64,000 nucleotides of DNA from Pseudomethylobacillus aquaticus (GTDB taxonomy: Bacteria; Pseudomonadota; Gammaproteobacteria; Burkholderiales; Methylophilaceae): contig NZ_RJVP01000008.1 of the NCBI RefSeq assembly GCF_003730115.1, positions 50,871 to 114,870 of the forward strand. Direction: 5' to 3'. Below are positions 58,472 through 64,000 of the stretch, in pieces. The translations under genes were made by a program, and so were the position numbers. The first letter of the stretch is position 1; every line of letters begins with the position of its first letter. The notes under the pieces were generated by a model, which did no database searches, had not been told where the DNA came from, and saw nothing but the letters and a program-made list of their open reading frames with translations.

Positions 58472-58533
58472 GTGTTTGAGGCCCAGTATTGAGGCCATAC
58501 TGTTGAGGCCCTAGTATTGAGACCCTAGTGTTG
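58472..58533. repeat. 14-bp tandem repeat array after pgk
   Basis: About 4.4 units of a 14-bp repeat: GTGTTTGAGGCCCA, GTATTGAGGCCATA, CTGTTGAGGCCCTA, GTATTGAGACCCTA and a partial GTGTTG. It starts directly at the terminator and lies upstream of pyk. It is probably a slippage array. Confidence 0.85.
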
Positions 58534-58653
58534 TCGCAAGTGCTTTTGTCGCCGCTTGAATATGCGTTGCCAATATGTGCTGCAATGACTGGCAATCCCG
58601 TCATGCCGGTCTGGCTGGATGACCTGTTGATTTGAAGGTATTGAAGGATAAAA

Positions 58654-60105
58654 TTGACCTTACGTAAAACCAAGATCGTCGCCACGCTGGGGCCTGCTTC
58701 CAGCAGCGAAGAGATGCTGGCCCGCATGATCATGGCCGGTGTGGATGTGGTGCGACTCAATTTCTCGCATGGCAGCGCGCAAGACCATATCCAGCGTGCG
58801 GCGCTGGTGCGTAGCATCGCCCTTAAACTTGGCCGCCCGGTGGGTGTGCTGTGTGACCTGCAGGGCCCCAAGATACGCATCGGTAAATTCGAGCATGGCA
58901 ATATCCTGCTGGCCGCGGGTGATCCTTTCATTCTGGATGCCCGATGCAAGCTGGGTGACCAGCAGCGTGTCGGGCTGGACTACAAGACCCTGCCGCAGGA
59001 AGTGGCGGCTGGCACCGTGCTGTTACTTGATGATGGCCGTATCGTCATGACGGTGCAGTCGGTGCAGGGCGCAGAAGTGCATTGCAAGGTCAACAACGGT
59101 GGTGTGCTGTCCAGCAACAAAGGCATCAACCGCAAGGGCGGTGGGCTGGCCGCTGCTGCACTGACCGAAAAGGATAAAGACGACATCAAGACGGCCGTGG
59201 CGCTGGAGGCGGATTTCATCGCCTTGTCGTTCCCGCGTGACGGCAATGATGTGCGTGAAGCGCGTGCGCTGGTCGAGAAAGCGGGCGGCACGGCCAGCAT
59301 CGTGGCCAAGATCGAGCGCGCCGAAGCTATCGACGCGCTGGAAGAGATCATCGAAGCCTCGGATGTGATCATGGTGGCGCGTGGCGACCTGGGCGTGGAA
59401 GTCGGCGAGGCCGCCGTGCCCGGCCTGCAGAAACGCATGATCCGCATGGCACGTGCGCAGAACAAGGTGGTGATCACCGCCACGCAGATGATGGAATCCA
59501 TGATCAGCAGCCCGATCCCGACGCGCGCCGAGGTGTCGGATGTGGCCAATGCGGTGCTGGATGGCACGGATGCGGTGATGCTGTCAGCAGAGAGCGCGGT
59601 AGGGCAGTATCCGCTGGAGACCGTTGCGGCCATGCACAGGATCTGCATCGAGGCCGAGAAAGAATACGACGCACAACGTTTGCCGTATCAGGCCAACCCT
59701 GAATTCCAGCGCAACGACGAAGCCATCGCCATGGCGGCCGTGTACACCGCCAAGCATTTGCAGGTGAAGGCCATCGCCGCATTGACACAGTCCGGCACGG
59801 CCGCGCAGTTGCTGTCGCGTGCCGATACCTCGGTGCCGATCTACGCACTGTCACCAGAAAAAACCGCGCGCCGCAAACTCACCCTTTACCGTGGTGTACA
59901 TCCGTTCCCCATCTATCAGGCTGGCAAGGACCGCGATGACCTGTTGCTGGAGATGGAACAGGTGTTGCTGCGTAACGGCGTGGTGCAGGAGGGCGATCTG
60001 GTGCTGCTTACCTTTGGCGAGCCTATCGGACGTGCGGGCGGTACCAACACCATGAAGATCGTGCGCGTGCGTGAGCATGCCTGGCAGGAAGGCCGCACCC
60101 CATGA
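58654..60105 (+). CDS. pyk: Pyruvate kinase
   Basis: Pyruvate kinase forms pyruvate and ATP from phosphoenolpyruvate. The 483-residue protein starts at TTG 58654 after GAAGGA; no closer ATG fits the conserved N-terminus (RKTKIVATLGPASSS). CDLQGPKIRIG, SFPRDGNDVREAR, MVARGDLGVEVG and TATQMMESMI are family motifs. Its stop lies in the first of three 17-bp repeats leading into fba. Confidence 0.97.
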   Translation: MTLRKTKIVATLGPASSSEEMLARMIMAGVDVVRLNFSHGSAQDHIQRAALVRSIALKLGRPVGVLCDLQGPKIRIGKFEHGNILLAAGDPFILDARCKLGDQQRVGLDYKTLPQEVAAGTVLLLDDGRIVMTVQSVQGAEVHCKVNNGGVLSSNKGINRKGGGLAAAALTEKDKDDIKTAVALEADFIALSFPRDGNDVREARALVEKAGGTASIVAKIERAEAIDALEEIIEASDVIMVARGDLGVEVGEAAVPGLQKRMIRMARAQNKVVITATQMMESMISSPIPTRAEVSDVANAVLDGTDAVMLSAESAVGQYPLETVAAMHRICIEAEKEYDAQRLPYQANPEFQRNDEAIAMAAVYTAKHLQVKAIAALTQSGTAAQLLSRADTSVPIYALSPEKTARRKLTLYRGVHPFPIYQAGKDRDDLLLEMEQVLLRNGVVQEGDLVLLTFGEPIGRAGGTNTMKIVRVREHAWQEGRTP

Positions 60106-60152
60106 ACTGGAGCACGCTATGAGCCGGAGCACGCGATGAGTTGGAGTACCTT
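60102..60152 (+). repeat. Three 17-bp repeats with linked mini-ORFs between pyk and fba
   Basis: Units start at 60102, 60119 and 60136; each has the form ATGAN-YGGAG-YRC-N, so each carries its own GGAG and is followed at 7-8 bases by the next ATG. The first ATG overlaps the pyk stop. The frames read MNWSTL-stop, MSRSTR-stop and [12 protein letters not shown]; the first two stops overlap the next ATG (ATGA), and the third runs past the fba ATG at 60153. Confidence 0.85.
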
Positions 60153-61223
60153 ATGGCACTGATCTCCTTGCGGCAACTGCTGGACCACGCTGCCGAGCAT
60201 GGCTATGGCGTGCCAGCCTTCAACGTCAGCAATATGGAGCAGATGCACGCCATCCTGCAGGCGGCTGACGCCTGCAACAGCCCGGTCATCATGCAGGGCT
60301 CGGTGGGTGCGCGTAACTATGCGGGCGAAGCCTTCCTGCGCCATCTGGTTGCGGCGGCGGTGGAAGCCTACCCGCACATTCCCATCGTCATGCATCAGGA
60401 CCATGGCGCCAGCCCGGCCATCTGCATGCAGGCGATCCGCTCCGGTTTCACCAGTGTGATGATGGACGGTTCGCTGCGCGAAGACATGAAAACCCCGTCG
60501 GATTTCGACTACAACGTGGCGGTGACCGCCAGGGTGGTGGAGGTGGCGCATGCGGTGGGGGTGTCGGTGGAAGGCGAGATCGGCGTGCTGGGTTCGCTGG
60601 AATCGCGGCTGGCAGGCAAGGAAGACGGTCATGGTGCCGAAGGCAAGCTGGATCACAGCCAGTTGCTCACCGACCCGGACGAGGCGGCCGAATTCGTGCG
60701 TCAAACCCAGGTGGACGCACTGGCCATCGCCATCGGTACTTCGCACGGGGCCTACAAGTTCTCACGCCCGCCTACCGGCGAGATTTTGTCCATAGACCGC
60801 GTCAAAGCCATCCACGCGCGCATTCCGAACACGCATCTGGTCATGCATGGCTCATCTTCGGTGCCGCAGGAATGGCGCGACATCATCAATGCGCATGGTG
60901 GCGACCTGCCGCCGACCTGGGGCGTGCCCGTGGACGAGATCGTGGAAGGCATCCGCCATGGCGTGCGCAAGGTCAACATCGACACCGACCTGCGCATGGC
61001 CTTCACCGGCGCGGTGCGCCGCTTCATGCAGGCCCCGGGCAACACGCGTGAGATCGACCCACGCAAATTCCTGCAGGCGGGTGTGAGCGCCATGCGGGCT
61101 ATCTGCCAGGCACGTTACGAAGCCTTCGGCTCGGCTGGCATGGCAGCGCGCATCCAGCCACTCAGCACCGATGCGATGGCCTTGCGTTACCGCAGCGGCG
61201 AGCTGATGGCCAGCGTGCGCTGA
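60153..61223 (+). CDS. fba: Class II fructose-bisphosphate aldolase (CbbA type)
   Basis: This zinc aldolase joins or splits fructose-1,6-bisphosphate and, in the Calvin subtype, sedoheptulose-1,7-bisphosphate. ATG 60153 gives 356 residues beginning [19 protein letters not shown]. Motifs are [29 protein letters not shown] with zinc ligands, [24 protein letters not shown] and [13 protein letters not shown]. Long insertions place it in the CbbA-like subgroup. Translation is probably coupled to pyk through the 17-bp repeats. Confidence 0.95.
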   Translation: MALISLRQLLDHAAEHGYGVPAFNVSNMEQMHAILQAADACNSPVIMQGSVGARNYAGEAFLRHLVAAAVEAYPHIPIVMHQDHGASPAICMQAIRSGFTSVMMDGSLREDMKTPSDFDYNVAVTARVVEVAHAVGVSVEGEIGVLGSLESRLAGKEDGHGAEGKLDHSQLLTDPDEAAEFVRQTQVDALAIAIGTSHGAYKFSRPPTGEILSIDRVKAIHARIPNTHLVMHGSSSVPQEWRDIINAHGGDLPPTWGVPVDEIVEGIRHGVRKVNIDTDLRMAFTGAVRRFMQAPGNTREIDPRKFLQAGVSAMRAICQARYEAFGSAGMAARIQPLSTDAMALRYRSGELMASVR

Positions 61224-61292
61224 TGCACGTGTTTGCACTATGTGTACTGCTGGACGTGTACTGATGACCGTGCTGCTGCGCATGCGCGGTTT

Positions 61293-61320
61293 TTGGCACA
61301 TGGCTGCACCGTTGTATAAT
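61293..61320 (+). promoter_or_regulatory. Predicted sigma70 promoter of purC
   Basis: TTGGCA, 16-base spacer, then a perfect TATAAT -10 box ending 28 bases before the purC GTG. The distance fits a short leader of about 20 bases. Confidence 0.7.
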
Positions 61321-61348
61321 CCAGCTTGACTCAATTCGAGGATTTACG

Positions 61349-62245
61349 GTGAACCCGCCTTTATTGCAAAGCAGCATCTCCAGTTTGCGCCTGCTGCACC
61401 GTGGCAAGGTGCGCGACCTGTACGATGTGGACGCCAACACCATGTTGCTGATCGCCACGGACCGCTTGTCTGCGTTCGATGTGGTATTGCCTACGCCCAT
61501 CCCGGACAAGGGCGCCATCCTCACGCAGATCGCCAATTTCTGGTTCGACAAGCTCGGCCATGTCATCCCCAACCACTTGACCGGTGCCGACCCCATGAGC
61601 GTGGTCAGCGACCCGGTTGAAAAAGCCCAGCTCGGACCACGCGCCCTGCTGGTGAAAAAGCTCAAGCCCTTGCCGATCGAGGCCATCGTGCGTGGCTATC
61701 TGGTCGGTTCCGGCTGGAAGGAATACAAGGCCAGCGGCACGGTATGTGGCATCCCTTTGCCAGCCGGCCTGCAGGAAGCGGCCAAGTTGCCGCAGCCACT
61801 CTTCACCCCATCCAGCAAGGCGGCCGTGGGCGACCATGACGAGAACATCACGCTGGACCGTGCCGCAGAGCTGCTGGGCAAAGAGCTGGCCGAAAAAGTG
61901 GCGCAGGTGAGTATCCAGCTGTATAGCGAAGCGGCAGCTTACGCGCTCACGCGTGGCATCATCATCGCTGACACCAAGTTCGAATTCGGCCTGGATGAAG
62001 CCGGCCAGTTGTATCTGATCGACGAAGCGCTGACGCCGGATTCGTCGCGCTTCTGGCCTGCAGACCAGTACGTGCCGGGCAAGAACCCGCCCAGCTATGA
62101 CAAGCAGTATGTGCGGGACTGGCTGGAATCCACCGGTTGGAACAAGACCCCTCCCGGCCCGGCCTTGCCGGATGAAGTGGCCAGCAAGACCGGCGACAAA
62201 TACCGGGAGGCTTATTTCAGGTTGACCGGGAAAACCTTCCGCTGA
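61349..62245 (+). CDS. purC: SAICAR synthase PurC
   Basis: PurC joins aspartate to CAIR in purine synthesis. The 298-residue protein starts at GTG 61349 after GAGGA. LLHRGKVRDLYDVD, ATDRLSAFDVVLPTPIPDKG, VRGYLVGSGWKEY and IIADTKFEFGLD are conserved; the length is that of the longer yeast/proteobacterial form. Confidence 0.96.
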   Translation: MNPPLLQSSISSLRLLHRGKVRDLYDVDANTMLLIATDRLSAFDVVLPTPIPDKGAILTQIANFWFDKLGHVIPNHLTGADPMSVVSDPVEKAQLGPRALLVKKLKPLPIEAIVRGYLVGSGWKEYKASGTVCGIPLPAGLQEAAKLPQPLFTPSSKAAVGDHDENITLDRAAELLGKELAEKVAQVSIQLYSEAAAYALTRGIIIADTKFEFGLDEAGQLYLIDEALTPDSSRFWPADQYVPGKNPPSYDKQYVRDWLESTGWNKTPPGPALPDEVASKTGDKYREAYFRLTGKTFR

Positions 62246-62292
62246 AACAGGCGCTAAAGCAGATCGCACAGCAGCTCAAATTCGAGCTGCGT

Positions 62293-62535
62293 GTGTATCA
62301 GCGGGTGCTCAAACACCCGCAAACGCCCTGGCTGGCGCGCCTGTTGTTGTGGCTGGCCATAGGCTATGTGTTATTACCATTTGATCTGATCCCGGATTTC
62401 ATCCCGGTGATCGGGCAACTGGACGAGGTGCTGATCGTGCCGGGCCTGATTTATCTGGCACTGAAGCTTATTCCATCACAGGTGATCATCATCTGTCGCG
62501 AGCAAGTAAAAAGAGAACAACATGACAGAATTTGA
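62293..62535 (+). CDS. DUF1232 (YkvA-like) small membrane protein
   Basis: An 80-residue protein with the DUF1232 core: HPQTPWLARLLLWLAIGY, LPFDLIPDFIPVIGQLDE and a second hydrophobic helix. The GTG at 62293 was used; the frame is open upstream to 62176 and a non-ATG start nearer purC is possible. It overlaps the carbonic anhydrase start. The role is unknown. Confidence 0.75.
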   Translation: MYQRVLKHPQTPWLARLLLWLAIGYVLLPFDLIPDFIPVIGQLDEVLIVPGLIYLALKLIPSQVIIICREQVKREQHDRI

Positions 62536-63157
62536 AAAACTCATCGACGGTTACCGTCGTTTCCACGCTAACTATTTCATCGCCGACGAGCAGCAGCTGT
62601 TCGCTGAACTGAGTCAGGGGCAGAAACCCAGCACGCTGGTGATCGCCTGCTCCGACTCCCGCGTCGATCCCGCCATCGTCATGGATTGCAAACCCGGCGA
62701 CCTGTTCGTGGTGCGCAACGTAGCCAACCTGGTGCCCCCTTATGAGCAGGGCGGCGGATATCACGGCGTCAGTGCCGCGCTGGAGTTCGGGGTGTGCGCG
62801 CTAGGCGTGGAGCACATCGTGGTGCTCGGTCACCGTCAATGCGGTGGCATCAAGGCTCTGTTCGAAGGCATCCCGGAAGGTCTGCCGGGTGAATTCATCA
62901 CCCCCTGGGTCAACATGGCCAGACGCGCCGAGCAGCGTGTGAATGCAGATTTCCCCCATCTCAGTGCGGCCGACAAGCTGTGTCAGTGTGAAATGGCGGC
63001 CATCATCGTGTCGCTGGATAACCTGCGCACCTTCCCGTGGATCAAGTCGCGTCTCGACAGCGGCAAAATCAAATTGCACGGCTGGTATTTCGACATCATG
63101 AACGGCGCCATGCTCAACTATGACCAGGATACCTTGACCTATAAGGCCCTCACCTAA
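62522..63157 (+). CDS. can: Beta-class carbonic anhydrase
   Basis: It interconverts CO2 and bicarbonate. The 211-residue protein has zinc ligands in IACSDSRVDP (Cys43, Asp45) and VLGHRQCGGI (His, Cys), with the R-D pair expected for the type. The ATG overlaps the end of the DUF1232 frame (62522-62535). Confidence 0.95.
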   Translation: MTEFEKLIDGYRRFHANYFIADEQQLFAELSQGQKPSTLVIACSDSRVDPAIVMDCKPGDLFVVRNVANLVPPYEQGGGYHGVSAALEFGVCALGVEHIVVLGHRQCGGIKALFEGIPEGLPGEFITPWVNMARRAEQRVNADFPHLSAADKLCQCEMAAIIVSLDNLRTFPWIKSRLDSGKIKLHGWYFDIMNGAMLNYDQDTLTYKALT

Positions 63158-63162
63158 TCACG

Positions 63163-63168
63163 TATAAT
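63163..63168 (+). promoter_or_regulatory. Possible -10 box of ppa
   Basis: A perfect TATAAT lies 27 bases before the ppa ATG, just after the carbonic anhydrase stop. The expected -35 position holds no good match (TTGACC is 23 bp upstream), so the promoter is uncertain. Confidence 0.35.
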
Positions 63169-63195
63169 CTTTGACTTTTTGGAACGCTACGCCCT

Positions 63196-63744
63196 ATGTC
63201 TCTCAATCTGGTTTCTTCCGGTAATTCGCTGCCTGACGACTTCAATGTCATCATCGAGATCCCCATGCAGGGTGATCCCGTCAAATATGAAGTAGACAAG
63301 GACAGCGGTGCCATTTTTGTTGACCGCTTCATGGGTACTTCCATGCAGTATCCCACCAACTACGGTTATATTCCGCACACCTTGTCAGACGATGGCGACC
63401 CGGTCGATGTGCTGGTGCTCACCCCAGTGCCCCTGTTGCCAGGCGTGGTGGTGCGTTGCCGCCCGCTGGGCGTGATGCTGATGGAAGATGAAGCCGGTCT
63501 GGACGCCAAGGTGCTGGCTGTACCGGTGCCCAAGGTGTGTGGCCTGTACGGACACCTGAAAACCTATCAGGACGTGTCCGAATGGCGCCTTAACATGATC
63601 GCGCACTTTTTCGAACACTATAAGGATCTGGACAAGGGTAAGTGGGTCAAGATCAATGGCTGGGGCGGTCTGGAAGAAGCGCGCAAAGAGATCATCGAAG
63701 GTGTGGAGCGTTACAACGCGGCAGAGGTCAAGCCTGCGTTCTAG
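63196..63744 (+). CDS. ppa: Inorganic pyrophosphatase
   Basis: PPase hydrolyses pyrophosphate, pulling biosynthetic reactions forward. The 182-residue family I enzyme has [16 protein letters not shown], the metal-binding signature [13 protein letters not shown], and [15 protein letters not shown] sequence ([15 protein letters not shown]). It is followed by a strong terminator. Confidence 0.97.
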   Translation: MSLNLVSSGNSLPDDFNVIIEIPMQGDPVKYEVDKDSGAIFVDRFMGTSMQYPTNYGYIPHTLSDDGDPVDVLVLTPVPLLPGVVVRCRPLGVMLMEDEAGLDAKVLAVPVPKVCGLYGHLKTYQDVSEWRLNMIAHFFEHYKDLDKGKWVKINGWGGLEEARKEIIEGVERYNAAEVKPAF

Positions 63745-63793
63745 TGCGTTGACGAACTGCAGTGCATGGACGAACTGCATGTCACAAATTGAT

Positions 63794-63821
63794 AAAAAAG
63801 CCGGGGCGACCCGGCTTTTTT
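63794..63821. terminator. Intrinsic terminator after ppa
   Basis: AAAAAAGCCGGG, short loop, CCCGGCTTTTTT: a GC-rich stem flanked by A and T tracts, 50 bases beyond the ppa stop, usable from both strands. Confidence 0.9.
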
Positions 63822-63890
63822 ATCGCCGCTAACCCGTCCTGAAACAGACCAGCCAGGGCGGACTCGCCTTAGGTGTAGTAGTCGCGACCC

Positions 63891-63932
63891 GATCTGACAG
63901 ACACCCGATTTGACGGAAGTGACTGTCAGATC
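63891..63932. repeat. 10-bp inverted repeat near the right edge
   Basis: GATCTGACAG (63891-63900) and CTGTCAGATC (63923-63932) are perfect complements around a 22-base loop that contains a related GATTTGACGG. It lies just beyond the stop of a possible minus-strand gene and could be its 3' hairpin or a regulator site. Confidence 0.6.
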
Positions 63933-63936
63933 AAAT

Positions 63937-64000
63937 TCAGATGTTCAATGTAGTGATTTTATCGTGCCACGCCTCCTTTCCGTCAATTAGCGTTTGCATC
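63937..64000 (-). CDS. Possible C-terminal end of a gene entering from the right
   Basis: On the minus strand a frame is open from the window edge to a TGA at 63937-63939, its last residues reading QTLIDGKEAWHDKITTLNI. It is too short to identify, and chance cannot be excluded. Confidence 0.3.
   Translation of the reverse strand, partial: MQTLIDGKEAWHDKITTLNI

Overview
The window comes from a Gram-negative betaproteobacterium of high GC content. It has meso-DAP peptidoglycan genes, LpxC, TonB-dependent uptake, SlmA-type nucleoid occlusion, and gene orders typical of Betaproteobacteria (argB / pyrimidine 5'-nucleotidase / slmA; tkt-gap-pgk-pyk-fba-purC). A fused SoxYZ-like carrier, a metallo-hydrolase of the quinoprotein-relay type and formate-tetrahydrofolate ligase suggest a C1- or quinoprotein-using member of the Nitrosomonadales (Methylophilaceae or a relative). 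The genus cannot be fixed from the sequence alone.

Layout. 1-6526 is an envelope and quinoprotein region, mostly on the minus strand: a sensor-protein fragment, TonB, a zinc metallo-hydrolase, a cytochrome b561, a SoxYZ-like carrier and a TonB-dependent receptor resembling the PQQ transporter PqqU/YncD. 6720-10238 is a molybdenum cofactor operon (moaA-mobA-mobB-moeA), followed by a family-39-type glycosyltransferase. 12194-14461 holds trxA-rho-rpmE, with a partial tandem copy of the rho 3' end. 14637-18464 holds a TlpA-like thioredoxin, a DUF3579 protein and the dolP/yraN/lpoA group, with rsmI divergent. rsmI, pyrC and an aminotransferase form a tightly overlapped operon that ends at the RNase P RNA gene (21512-21839).

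22306-41696 is a complete division and cell wall (dcw) cluster: mraZ, rsmH, ftsL, ftsI, murE, murF, mraY, murD, ftsW, murG, murC, murB, ddl, ftsQ, ftsA, ftsZ and lpxC. Most junctions are 1-4 bp start/stop overlaps. Two are interrupted by repeat-type inserts: a GTGAAA heptad inverted array between mraY and murD, and a 364-bp repetitive element between ftsW and murG that is open in frame from end to end. A typical MraZ operator lies upstream of mraZ.

41716-53663 carries a small membrane protein, a lytic transglycosylase, an NDUFA9-like protein, cca, slmA, a HAD nucleotidase, argB, fhs, an unusual N-acetylglutamate synthase with an N-terminal Cro/CI-type helix-turn-helix, rsmE and a thioredoxin-like protein. 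53943-63744 is central carbon metabolism (tkt, gap, pgk, pyk, class II fba) followed by purC, a DUF1232 protein, a beta-carbonic anhydrase and inorganic pyrophosphatase.

The observations most worth a second look are the HTH-ArgA fusion with a palindrome just upstream of its start, the chain of three 17-bp repeats between pyk and fba that encodes linked mini-ORFs, the in-frame repeat insert between ftsW and murG, the leader hairpin before lpxC, the PQQ/SoxYZ-like locus, and the duplicated rho tail. I saw no CRISPR array, prophage, insertion sequence with a transposase, or tRNA gene.
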